From NCBI GenBank assembly GCA_031275285.1, contig JAISOY010000093.1, positions 1 through 43,932 of the forward strand: a stretch of 43,932 nt of DNA. The letters run 5' to 3'. How positions within the stretch are numbered: the stretch's first letter is position 1; each line of letters opens with the position of its first letter. Positions 10,764-18,712 of the stretch are shown here, piece by piece. The position numbers and the translations under genes are program-made. The notes below the pieces were generated by a model. That model ran no database searches. It saw only the letters and a list, made by a program, of their open reading frames with translations, and was not told the origin of the DNA. The stretch comes from Bacteroidales bacterium. GTDB taxonomy: Bacteria > Bacteroidota > Bacteroidia > Bacteroidales > UBA4181.

Positions 10764-12695
10764 CTAAAGGCTTGGAATTGTTCTTTTGATACCCCCGTCT
10801 TCATTAAACTCTAATTTATCCATACATACTTCCCTGTATATTCCGGGATAAGGCATTCTTATTCCGTCCGGGCGCGAAATGCGGTGGTAAACAATGTACC
10901 ACTCGTCCTTTCCGGGAACCTGCAATACCGAGTTATGCCCGGTTCCGTAAATTCCTCTCATTTCGTCTTTCATGATAACGATATTGTCCTGTGGAATATT
11001 TAATGGACCGAGCGGAGATTTTGCCGTTGCATAACGGACTTTGTAGTCCGGACTTCCGGTGTCGTCTTCCGACCAAAGGAAATAATACAGGCCTTTCCGG
11101 AAAAAAACATATATAGCTTCGCGGAAAGTTTTATCAGGTGTCATTACCCTGACCGTATTTTTTTTGATCGATACCATGTCTTTGTTCAATTCTGCTCCTG
11201 CCATGTAACCATTGCCCCAATAGATGTAATTCTTTTTGCTTACCGGATCATAGAACACGTCGGGATCGATTTGCTGACCACCTTTTACACCTTCGGGACG
11301 GAAATCAATGAGCGGTTGACCAGAATCGACAAACGGTCCGGCCGGATCATCAGCTACAGCGACACCTATCTTTTTAGGCTCCCGGTCTTTTCCCCCGCTG
11401 AAATAGTAGTAATATGCATATTTGTTTTTTCCTACTCTCTTTTCAATGACACATGGAGCCCAGGCATTTCCGTCGGCCCAGGAAACACCGGTTTTCAGGT
11501 CGAGAATTACCCCTTCGTCCGTCCAGTTTTCCAAATCAGATGAAGAGAAAGTTTTAAAATAGCTCCCACCCCAACCTTCAAACCCGTCGCTTGTCGGATA
11601 GATATAGTATTTTCCGGTTTTCTCAGAATAAAGAATTTCAGGATCAGCAAAATAACCGCTCAACACGGGATTTTTCTCTTCGGGAAGGACAGGAAATTCT
11701 TCGGGTATACCCCATTGGTCTGTCATGGTCTTCAGTTCTTTTCGTGTAACAGGGATCACAGTTCCATGACGCGGGTGAAAATCCATGTTTATCTGGTGGT
11801 CAATCACCTTGAAATTATCCAGGTCTACACTTTCGCAAAATTGGTATTTCCCCTTTCCATACACATCATACAATAAAATATATTTATTTTCATTGATCAG
11901 TTTAAAAACACACGAACCTTCCACCGCATCGCGGGTCTGTTGCTTATAATCAGGCTGTTCAAGCCAGCAGCCGGAAGTCAGGTTATCGGTCATGGCTTTT
12001 TTGATACCGTTCCCATGTCCTTCGGTTTTGTAAAACATATGGAAAATACCGTTCTTATAGATGATATCACCGTCAATACATGATTTACCGTTTTTGGAAA
12101 AAAACAGTTGCTTCGGCTCACCCTCCAGACCGGTAAAGTCTTTATTCGCATAAGCATAATAAATAATATCAGGATTTCCTTTTCCATGTTGCATCGACCA
12201 GTATACCATATATTTTCCGGCATGCGGGTCATAGATAGTTTGAGGCGCCCATACCCGAAGCAGGTTTTCCTGTCCGGGATAATTCTTCTGTATATTAATT
12301 TTAGAAAAAGCCCAATGAACAAGGTCACTGGATTTCATCAACACTATTCCCCGGTTCGAATCCCAACCTTTGGATGAAGTCATGTCGGTGGCAACCATAT
12401 AAAATGTGTTACCATCTTCAGCACGCAAAATATGCGGATCGCGCACACCACCTGTTTCACTTATTTCTTTTGAATCGATCACCGGTTTATTTCCATTTAA
12501 TGCAAAATAGCTGTATCCATCCAGGCTGATTGCAAAACATATTTGCTCCTGCTCTACTTTGTTACCCTGAAAATAAGCAAAGAGATAAGCAGTATAATCT
12601 TTTTCCACGACGTTTGAAGCGATCTTACCCTGTGCCTGCAACTGAATAGATAGACATGATATGAACGATAGAATAAATATTGTCAATTTTCTCAT
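10764..12695 (-). CDS. double GH43 glycosidase
   Basis: Secreted protein of 643 residues made of two complete GH43 five-bladed propellers, likely alpha-L-arabinofuranosidase, beta-xylosidase or beta-galactosidase activities acting on the same glycan. The signal peptide ends LQAQ. Module 1 (about 33-320) shows the family triad positions as Asp86 (GVRDPHI), Asp208 (CIDGDI) and Glu259 (AVEGSC). Module 2 (about 342-643) shows Asp351 (YFADPEI), Asp477 (QQIDPDV) and Glu526 (FREAIYV). Both sites therefore look intact. It is the first gene of the minus-strand arabinose cluster and has a candidate AraR operator 64 bp upstream of its start. Tandem GH43 pairs occur in other Bacteroidetes arabinan and arabinoxylan loci. 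The exact specificity of each half is unknown. Confidence 0.9.
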   Translation of the reverse strand: MRKLTIFILSFISCLSIQLQAQGKIASNVVEKDYTAYLFAYFQGNKVEQEQICFAISLDGYSYFALNGNKPVIDSKEISETGGVRDPHILRAEDGNTFYMVATDMTSSKGWDSNRGIVLMKSSDLVHWAFSKINIQKNYPGQENLLRVWAPQTIYDPHAGKYMVYWSMQHGKGNPDIIYYAYANKDFTGLEGEPKQLFFSKNGKSCIDGDIIYKNGIFHMFYKTEGHGNGIKKAMTDNLTSGCWLEQPDYKQQTRDAVEGSCVFKLINENKYILLYDVYGKGKYQFCESVDLDNFKVIDHQINMDFHPRHGTVIPVTRKELKTMTDQWGIPEEFPVLPEEKNPVLSGYFADPEILYSEKTGKYYIYPTSDGFEGWGGSYFKTFSSSDLENWTDEGVILDLKTGVSWADGNAWAPCVIEKRVGKNKYAYYYYFSGGKDREPKKIGVAVADDPAGPFVDSGQPLIDFRPEGVKGGQQIDPDVFYDPVSKKNYIYWGNGYMAGAELNKDMVSIKKNTVRVMTPDKTFREAIYVFFRKGLYYFLWSEDDTGSPDYKVRYATAKSPLGPLNIPQDNIVIMKDEMRGIYGTGHNSVLQVPGKDEWYIVYHRISRPDGIRMPYPGIYREVCMDKLEFNEDGGIKRTIPSL

Positions 12696-12758
12696 TTTTA
12701 AATAATCTTATTTTGTTTTATATGATTTGTTGATATCACATTATTCTACAAATAATAT

Positions 12759-12779
12759 TAAGTGTTGTTTTTACATTTA
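12759..12779. promoter_or_regulatory. candidate AraR operator, copy 2
   Basis: Second copy of TAAGTGT-N7-ACATTTA, upstream of the double GH43 gene (start at 12695). Similarity with copy 1 continues rightward through a T-rich stretch and a shared GCAATA. An arrangement upstream of the first gene of the cluster fits a repressor site. The link to AraR is inferred from context. Confidence 0.55.
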
Positions 12780-12895
12780 TTTTCAAATTGCAATACTACA
12801 ACATAATTGCTATATATGCAATAATATTTATGATTATGCAGAAATGGAGAACAATTTAATGGCAGACTACCGGTAGATTACCGGAATATTCCATG

Positions 12896-13828
12896 TTATC
12901 TTCTTTTGTCTCTTTGAAATATAGAATTAAACCGTTTTGTAAAGGTGATTCTCCCACTTCCCGATAAAATACCGATTGCCTTATTTTCCGAAAATGAAGG
13001 AAACAGGATATTGGCCAGGTAAGAAAGATCCAATGACCATGAATGTTTGGCATATCCTGTTGATATACGCGGAAAAACAGTTGGGGATATTTCCGGTTTT
13101 TGTTTACCGAACCGGTTCAGCTTTTCACTTCCGAAGTGTATCCCAACGGTCGTCGACAAATTAATAAACCAATTAGTCCTGATTACCCATGTGTAGGCAT
13201 ATCCGGCACTGACCCCGAATTGAAAACTACGCACAAAATTCTTTTCCTGAACAATAAAGGAACTATCAGACTCAATGCTGGTAAAATAAATTCCTGCGCC
13301 AACCAGAAGTGATCCGGCCGATCTCAGTTGTTTTTCGCTCCGGTCAAAAGCCGCTTTGTAAGAAAACTTTTTATGGTTGAACACATATTGTGAAAAAAGC
13401 CCGTAATTATACATCTTTACGTCAGGACACACCCTGATCGTTTTATCATCCTCCTCCACGTAAAAGCCTTTATAATTCTGGATAAAGATGTCAAATGCGA
13501 ACATTCTCCCATAATTATGAAATTGAAAATCAACGGATTTTGTCCGGCCTAATTTTTTGTCTCGCAGAAAATCAAATCCATAACCATAACTAAGGCTAAA
13601 TGCTGCATTTTTCCATGAAAAACCCAGCCCGATGCTTGCCGGGGTATTAGGAATATAGGCAATATCACGATCCGGCTCGAATTCCTGAACCAGAAATGCA
13701 AAATCTTTCACAATATATGTGCTTATGGCCATTTTCCGGTCAAAACGGCCAACATACGAAGTATCCCTTTGTGCGTTGGATACAAACGACAAAAACAATA
13801 AAGGCAGGAAAAACAGGAATATGCGCAC
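12896..13828 (-). CDS. DUF4421 family protein
   Basis: Predicted outer-membrane-associated protein of 310 residues, function unknown. A signal peptide ends SNAQ (about 19). The rest is rich in alternating aromatic/hydrophobic strands (for example FSLSYGYGFDF, SFQFGVSAGYAYTW, WSLDLSYLANILF), which suggests a beta-barrel. The length and the early segment YIPNTPASIGLGFSWKN fit the DUF4421 family known in Bacteroidetes. The neighbours are an asparagine-synthetase homologue upstream (109 bp) and the arabinosidase cluster downstream. There is no obvious functional link. The family call is moderately sure. Confidence 0.65.
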   Translation of the reverse strand: MRIFLFFLPLLFLSFVSNAQRDTSYVGRFDRKMAISTYIVKDFAFLVQEFEPDRDIAYIPNTPASIGLGFSWKNAAFSLSYGYGFDFLRDKKLGRTKSVDFQFHNYGRMFAFDIFIQNYKGFYVEEDDKTIRVCPDVKMYNYGLFSQYVFNHKKFSYKAAFDRSEKQLRSAGSLLVGAGIYFTSIESDSSFIVQEKNFVRSFQFGVSAGYAYTWVIRTNWFINLSTTVGIHFGSEKLNRFGKQKPEISPTVFPRISTGYAKHSWSLDLSYLANILFPSFSENKAIGILSGSGRITFTKRFNSIFQRDKRR

Positions 13829-13937
13829 CTAAAATTGAACAAAATGTTTCGGCCGGCAAAAGTAATCTTTATTTCCGAATAAGGCTTATATCATTAACTT
13901 CCCGGATAATCAGCCGTAATAATGCAAACAAAACAGA

Positions 13938-15836
13938 TCATCCTCTTTTCATCATCAATGCACTGTAAAAAGAATGTGCATACAATGCATCTCCCAATTG
14001 CCGGTGGTTCATACGTTGATTGATATATTTCATTTTTTCCACATCAATGTACGAAGGGAAAAGACCATCTTTTCCCGCATTACCCAATAGATGATCTATC
14101 CGGTCACTGTCCCTGGCAACACGTAATGAAACGGTTGGTATTGTATTACCCATTTTGGAAGTCCGCCAACGGATATCTTCGGGAACAACTCCTGCAATGG
14201 CCATCCGAAAAGGATACCTATGGTAACCGTTCTTTACCCTCAGGTGGATAGGTAGCGCCAATACATATTCCAGTAATCTTTTGTCAGCCAAAGGATTCCT
14301 ATATTCTATATGGTAATAGGCAGCATGTGCCGCACATTGTTCGAGGCGATGGCACACAAAAGCTTCGGTAATACGGGCACGTTCAAGTTCCCTGACACCC
14401 CAGGAAACAGGATAAGTAGTCCTGTTGAACAATCTGTCCCGTAGATGCATCCTGTCCGCATACTCATTGGTAGCTACATGGCAATTAAAGCTGTTTTCCC
14501 TCCAGTTGACTGATTTACCCGGAACACCCTTGATCATACGATAAAATCCCGGTGCATAATGGGATATCATCTTCAAAGTAAAAGCATATCCTGTTTTGAA
14601 TATGTCCCGATGTACTTTCCCATAGATAAGGCTCCATAAATAACGGTATTGATGATGGCGCAAAAAATCATTTTCTAATCTTCCTCCCAAGCTGGTAACC
14701 AGTTCGTCTCCCGGAAATCCGGAAAGCAATACACGAACACCTTCCTGATGTGCCTTTTCATACAATGCATCACAAAATACAGGAAAAGGATAACCGGTAG
14801 GATAATCAAACCGTTGGTTGCATAATTGAAATTCATCCAGAATACCTTTATCCTCTGCTGTAATAAAATGTTGCTGATCAATGTTGGCATATAATCCCAA
14901 TGATTCAATAAAGATCCGTTCATCATCAAAAGGATAGGTTTTTCCCTTTGCCCATTCTGGAAGGACATGAGAATAAGTGCTGAGTGATTTGTTTTGCTGT
15001 CTCAACGCCTGGTTAGCGAATGCTGCTATCCCGGAAGAATCCAGCCCACCGCTCAATTCCGCCCCGACCGGAAAAGCAGAACGGACACAGGAACTTATAC
15101 TCTCTTCAAACAATGCCCTCAATTCATCATAATAATCCTGTTCCCTCTTGTAATGAATTTCCCGGGAAATATCCAGTTCCCAGTATTGTTCCAGTGTTAG
15201 TTTATCAGGAGTCACTTTCAGATAATGAGCCGGAGGTAATTTCATCACTTGTGCGAAAGGCGATGCGTTTTTTTCCGGAGTTACACCAATCAAAATATCT
15301 GCGATCCAGTCATCACTGAGCACATGTGGAATGTCCCCGGAAGCAATGATTCCTTTCGGTTCGGTCGCAAAAATAAATTTTCCGGTATTAAAATAATAGA
15401 AAAAACCGCGGGCGCCAATATGATCCCTGGCACAAAACAACTCCCGTTCAGCACAATTCCAGATAGCAAAAGCATAATCGCCTGACAAATACCTGCAACA
15501 ATCACTACCCCATTTCTGGTATGCTTTCAATATGTAAATACTATCCGCATTACTGGCATCATTCTTTAAGTCCAGTATGGGTGACAACTCCGGACGGTTA
15601 TCGATCCGGGCATCTGCAGTAATGATCAATTTCGATTCCTGATCCTGATAAGGAAGTATCTCGGATAAAGATTCTTTCGTAGTATGCATCAACAAGCATC
15701 CCAGAAACCCGTCAGGATTTATATGAACGGAAGACTTGTCCGGTGACCATGATGATAAGGATTGCATCATATCATCGGACAAACCGTCGCGAAGTGGTTG
15801 GTTTTTAAGAGAGATATATCCGAAAATATGGGACAT
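13938..15836 (-). CDS. asparagine-synthetase-like amidotransferase lacking the glutaminase cysteine
   Basis: Class II asparagine synthetase homologue of 632 residues, near the usual length. The N-terminal Ntn-type domain (about 1-200) keeps ARIDNRPEL, GDYAFAIWN and CARDHIGARGFFYY. The protein begins MSHIFGY instead of MCGIFG, so the nucleophilic Cys2 is Ser and the following Gly is His; glutamine hydrolysis should be lost. The C-terminal ATP-pyrophosphatase domain keeps the PP-loop SGGLDSS (262-268) and LLSGFPGDEL. This pattern is known from beta-lactam synthetase and lasso-peptide or macrolactam cyclases, which adenylate a carboxylate and form an amide without glutamine. Free ammonia as donor is the other possibility. 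glyA lies 74 bp upstream and DUF4421 downstream. No precursor peptide, leader peptidase or PqqD-like gene was found nearby. Confidence 0.85.
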   Translation of the reverse strand: MSHIFGYISLKNQPLRDGLSDDMMQSLSSWSPDKSSVHINPDGFLGCLLMHTTKESLSEILPYQDQESKLIITADARIDNRPELSPILDLKNDASNADSIYILKAYQKWGSDCCRYLSGDYAFAIWNCAERELFCARDHIGARGFFYYFNTGKFIFATEPKGIIASGDIPHVLSDDWIADILIGVTPEKNASPFAQVMKLPPAHYLKVTPDKLTLEQYWELDISREIHYKREQDYYDELRALFEESISSCVRSAFPVGAELSGGLDSSGIAAFANQALRQQNKSLSTYSHVLPEWAKGKTYPFDDERIFIESLGLYANIDQQHFITAEDKGILDEFQLCNQRFDYPTGYPFPVFCDALYEKAHQEGVRVLLSGFPGDELVTSLGGRLENDFLRHHQYRYLWSLIYGKVHRDIFKTGYAFTLKMISHYAPGFYRMIKGVPGKSVNWRENSFNCHVATNEYADRMHLRDRLFNRTTYPVSWGVRELERARITEAFVCHRLEQCAAHAAYYHIEYRNPLADKRLLEYVLALPIHLRVKNGYHRYPFRMAIAGVVPEDIRWRTSKMGNTIPTVSLRVARDSDRIDHLLGNAGKDGLFPSYIDVEKMKYINQRMNHRQLGDALYAHSFYSALMMKRG

Positions 15837-15910
15837 AACAACTGTTTATGATGCAACCATAATTCCTATTCTGGTTCCGGATAGGACCAGACGTAATAAA
15901 AGACTCCCTG

Positions 15911-17191
15911 TTAATAAGCAAACAGCGGATAATCCTTCATGGTTTTGTTGACCTTATCCTTTACCTTGTTCAGGACTGCATCGTTGTCTACATTAGAAAG
16001 CACAGTGTCGATCATTTCAACAATTTCTGTCATCAGACCTTCTTTCGCACCTCTGGTGGTGATGGCAGGAGTACCTAAACGTATTCCTGACGTGAGGAAA
16101 GGAGAACGCGAATCGAAAGGAACCATATTTTTATTGGTCGTGATGTCCGCTTTTACCAAAGCATTTTCAGCTATTTTCCCGGTCAGGTCAGAGAATTTTG
16201 ACCGTAAATCGATCAGCATACTATGGTTATCTGTTCCGTTTGAAATCACTTTATAGCCTTTATCCATCATTGCCTGAGCCATGGCAGATGCGTTTTTCAT
16301 CACCTGTATGACATATTCCTGATAACTGTTGGTAAGTGCCTCTCCAAAAGCTACTGCCTTGGATGCGATTACATGTTCCAGCGGTCCGCCCTGTATCCCC
16401 GGAAAGACAGCTGAGTCCAGCAATTGTGACATCATCTTGATTTCTCCTTTGGGCGTGGTCAGTCCCCATGGATTTTCAAAATCTTTTCCGATCATGATCA
16501 TACCTCCGCGGGGTCCCCGTAAGGTTTTATGTGTGGTAGTAGTAACAATATGACAATGAGGAAACGGGTGATTTAATTGTCCTTTCGCAATCAATCCTGC
16601 AGGATGGGCAATATCCGCCATCAGTAAAGCACCGATTTTATCGGCAATAGCCCGCATACGGGCATAATCCCAGTCACGTGAATAAGCCGATGCACCGGCA
16701 ATGATCATTTTTGGCTTTTCTTTCAACGCCGTAGCTTCCATCTGGTCATAATCGATCCTTCCGGTCTCTTCCGTTACTTTGTAAGCGACAGGACGGTACA
16801 ATATACCGGATGAATTAACCGGGGAACCATGGGAAAGATGTCCACCATGGGAAAGATCGAATCCCATAAAAGTATCACCGGGTTTCAGACAGGCCAACAT
16901 CACGGCCGCATTGGCCTGTGCGCCCGAATGAGGTTGTACATTGGCCCATTCCGCACCAAAAAGTTCCTTGGCCCGGTCGATAGCTGTCTGTTCTATCTGG
17001 TCGATAATCTGGCATCCTCCGTAATAACGTTTTCCAGGGTAACCTTCTGCATATTTATTGGTCAGACAGGTGCCCATGGCTTGCATTACCTGGTCACTGA
17101 CAAAATTTTCGGAAGCAATCAGTTCAATACCTGATAACTGACGTTCGCGTTCCTGGTCAATCAAGTTAAAAATGTGTGTATCCCTGTTCAT
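15911..17191 (-). CDS. glyA: serine hydroxymethyltransferase
   Basis: Cytoplasmic PLP enzyme that interconverts serine plus tetrahydrofolate with glycine plus 5,10-methylene-tetrahydrofolate, the main source of one-carbon units. The length (426 residues) is typical. Seen motifs: [10 protein letters not shown] (23-32), [15 protein letters not shown] (45-59), [12 protein letters not shown] (83-94), [12 protein letters not shown] and the PLP-lysine motif [14 protein letters not shown] with Lys222. A TATCTTTG -7 box lies 41 bp upstream. It is followed by the asparagine-synthetase-like gene after 74 bp and might be cotranscribed with it. Confidence 0.98.
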   Translation of the reverse strand: MNRDTHIFNLIDQERERQLSGIELIASENFVSDQVMQAMGTCLTNKYAEGYPGKRYYGGCQIIDQIEQTAIDRAKELFGAEWANVQPHSGAQANAAVMLACLKPGDTFMGFDLSHGGHLSHGSPVNSSGILYRPVAYKVTEETGRIDYDQMEATALKEKPKMIIAGASAYSRDWDYARMRAIADKIGALLMADIAHPAGLIAKGQLNHPFPHCHIVTTTTHKTLRGPRGGMIMIGKDFENPWGLTTPKGEIKMMSQLLDSAVFPGIQGGPLEHVIASKAVAFGEALTNSYQEYVIQVMKNASAMAQAMMDKGYKVISNGTDNHSMLIDLRSKFSDLTGKIAENALVKADITTNKNMVPFDSRSPFLTSGIRLGTPAITTRGAKEGLMTEIVEMIDTVLSNVDNDAVLNKVKDKVNKTMKDYPLFAY

Positions 17192-17232
17192 TACGATAAG
17201 ATTATAGATTTTCGATGTTATTTTAAAGCCAT

Positions 17233-17240
17233 CAAAGATA
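17233..17240 (-). promoter_or_regulatory. promoter -7 box of glyA
   Basis: TATCTTTG on the minus strand matches the Bacteroidetes -7 consensus TAnnTTTG exactly and lies 41 bp before the glyA start. No clear TTTG -33 box is visible at the usual distance. Confidence 0.5.
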
Positions 17241-17300
17241 CCAATAAAATAGTATTCTCCTTTCAGTCGACGGGATAAATTTGATCTGAAAAAGCGGCTC

Positions 17301-18032
17301 CTAACTCTGGAAAGTAGTCGAATTAACCCATTCAGGGGCTATAAGTTCCATTCCTTTATATCTAAGTAATAACTGGGCAACAGCCAGTACATCTTTTTCA
17401 CAATAGCGCACAATCCGTAATAAATCATTCTCCCGCCAGTACACTCCGGCTACCTGGCTTCCATCGATATCATCCTTGGGAGAAGGAATACCAAAAATAT
17501 GGGTCAATGTCTTCAAAGAAGTGTAACTTTTGTAATCCCCAAAACGCCATAGCTCCATGGTATCTAAAAAAGAAACTTCCCATGGTTTTTTTCCGGCAAT
17601 ATCCAGGATAGAAGGCAGCCGGATAGTGTTCACCAGCATGCGCCTGGCAATATACGGAAAATCAAATTCTTTCCCGTTATGGGCACATAATTGTACTTTA
17701 TGCTGTGATGAGAAACGGGACACCAGATCCGAAAACTCTTTCAACAGGGTTGATTCATCGTCATTATAACAGGATTTTATCCGGAAGGCCAGTCCCCCAT
17801 CGGTATGTTTATGGATGAATCCGGCCGAGATACAGATGATTTTTCCAAATTCTGCATATATACCGGCTCTTTCGTACACATCACCGGCAGTTTGCCCTTC
17901 TTTGCAAAATGATGCCGATTTCAGCTCCCAGAGATACTGTGAAGTTTCATCCAGTCCTGAATAATCAGGAGATTGGGGAACCGTTTCAATATCCAGAAAA
18001 AGAATATCTTCAAGATAAATATGATCCAGCAT
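17301..18032 (-). CDS. predicted 3'-5' exonuclease, PolB-exonuclease-like
   Basis: DEDDy-type 3'-5' exonuclease of 243 residues related to the proofreading domain of family B DNA polymerases (PF10108-like). All acidic and tyrosine positions are visible: Asp14 and Glu16 in FLDIETVP, Asp124 in [14 protein letters not shown], and Tyr210 with Asp214 in [10 protein letters not shown]. It is probably cytoplasmic and acts on nucleic acid ends; the in vivo role of this family is not established. It sits between glyA and slyD, and a strong hairpin separates it from slyD, so it likely has its own promoter. Confidence 0.88.
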   Translation of the reverse strand: MLDHIYLEDILFLDIETVPQSPDYSGLDETSQYLWELKSASFCKEGQTAGDVYERAGIYAEFGKIICISAGFIHKHTDGGLAFRIKSCYNDDESTLLKEFSDLVSRFSSQHKVQLCAHNGKEFDFPYIARRMLVNTIRLPSILDIAGKKPWEVSFLDTMELWRFGDYKSYTSLKTLTHIFGIPSPKDDIDGSQVAGVYWRENDLLRIVRYCEKDVLAVAQLLLRYKGMELIAPEWVNSTTFQS

Positions 18033-18064
18033 TTGATGTTTTTAAAGTTAGTCGTATAAAAGTT

Positions 18065-18091
18065 GTTGGCCCGAATTCATTTCGGGCCAAC
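18065..18091 (-). terminator. rho-independent terminator after slyD
   Basis: Perfect 11-bp GC-rich stem (GTTGGCCCGAA with its complement) around a 5-base loop, located 17 bp past the slyD stop on the minus strand. It is followed by a short T-rich run (AACTTTTAT). It should end slyD transcription before the exonuclease gene. Confidence 0.7.
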
Positions 18092-18107
18092 AGGATTGTC
18101 TTGAATA

Positions 18108-18644
18108 TTAGTGGCAACTTCCGTCACAGGAGCCACAATCATCAGGAGAACAACCTCCACCGTGAATATGACCATGTGCCAGTTCTTCGGCAGTAGCGTC
18201 ACGGACATCCACTACTGTTCCGGTGAAGTATAGGTCATCTCCGGCCAAAGGGTGGTTGAAATCCATGACTACAGTATCTTGTTTTACTTCGGCAACAATG
18301 CCGTTCAGGTGATTTCCCTGCGAGTCAGTCATAGGAATAGCATTTCCTTCGAACAACAAGTCTTGGTCAATTTCCCCATCTACCATAAAAGCTGTTTTGG
18401 GTATTTCCACCAATGCTTCTTCCACTGCCGGACCATATGCATTTTCACTGGTCAACAGAAAAGCAAAATCATCACCTGTTTTCAGGTTTTCGATATTACG
18501 TTCGAATTCAGGCAAAAGGTTACCTGTTCCGTATATAAATACCAAAGGGCGGTCAGCATTTACAGTTTCTATGATTTCACCGTCCTTTTTTTCGAGACGA
18601 AGCTCGTAGGACAATGACACTACTTTGTTTTTCGAAATGTTCAT
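18108..18644 (-). CDS. slyD: FKBP-type peptidyl-prolyl isomerase, SlyD-like
   Basis: Cytoplasmic proline isomerase and chaperone of 178 residues. The FKBP fold has the insert-in-flap arrangement: an FKBP part (about 1-70, with YGTGNLLPEFERNI and AYGP), the IF chaperone domain (about 75-130) and a return strand containing DFNHPLAGDDLYF, the SlyD signature. The C-terminal tail HGHIHGGG followed by CSPDDCGSCDGSCH is His/Cys-rich and fits nickel or zinc binding as in SlyD. The gene is flanked by its own putative promoter and a strong terminator, so it is probably monocistronic. Confidence 0.93.
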   Translation of the reverse strand: MNISKNKVVSLSYELRLEKKDGEIIETVNADRPLVFIYGTGNLLPEFERNIENLKTGDDFAFLLTSENAYGPAVEEALVEIPKTAFMVDGEIDQDLLFEGNAIPMTDSQGNHLNGIVAEVKQDTVVMDFNHPLAGDDLYFTGTVVDVRDATAEELAHGHIHGGGCSPDDCGSCDGSCH

Positions 18645-18676
18645 TAGATTGATTGGTTAAATATGATATGAAACGA

Positions 18677-18707
18677 CAAAGTAATCCGAATATCTTGAAC
18701 TTTCAAA
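18677..18707 (-). promoter_or_regulatory. putative slyD promoter
   Basis: Minus-strand TTTG at 18704-18707 is followed after 19 bp by TTACTTTG (18677-18684), one base off the TAnnTTTG consensus. It is 32 bp before the slyD start, and the spacing is typical of Bacteroidetes promoters. Confidence 0.45.
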
Positions 18708-18712
18708 ATTTT

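Noticed and set aside
12353..12364. GGTTCGAATCCC resembles the T-arm of a tRNA
   Set aside because: It lies inside the double GH43 gene, and no acceptor stem, D-arm or anticodon arm can be formed around it.
13829..15910. Lasso-peptide or other RiPP cluster around the asparagine-synthetase homologue
   Set aside because: The flanking spacers (74 and 109 bp) hold no plausible precursor peptide, and no PqqD-like, transglutaminase-like protease or transporter gene is adjacent.
17192..17300. Riboswitch upstream of glyA
   Set aside because: Only about 110 bases with an ordinary -7 box and no glycine, SAM or THF aptamer-like conserved blocks visible.
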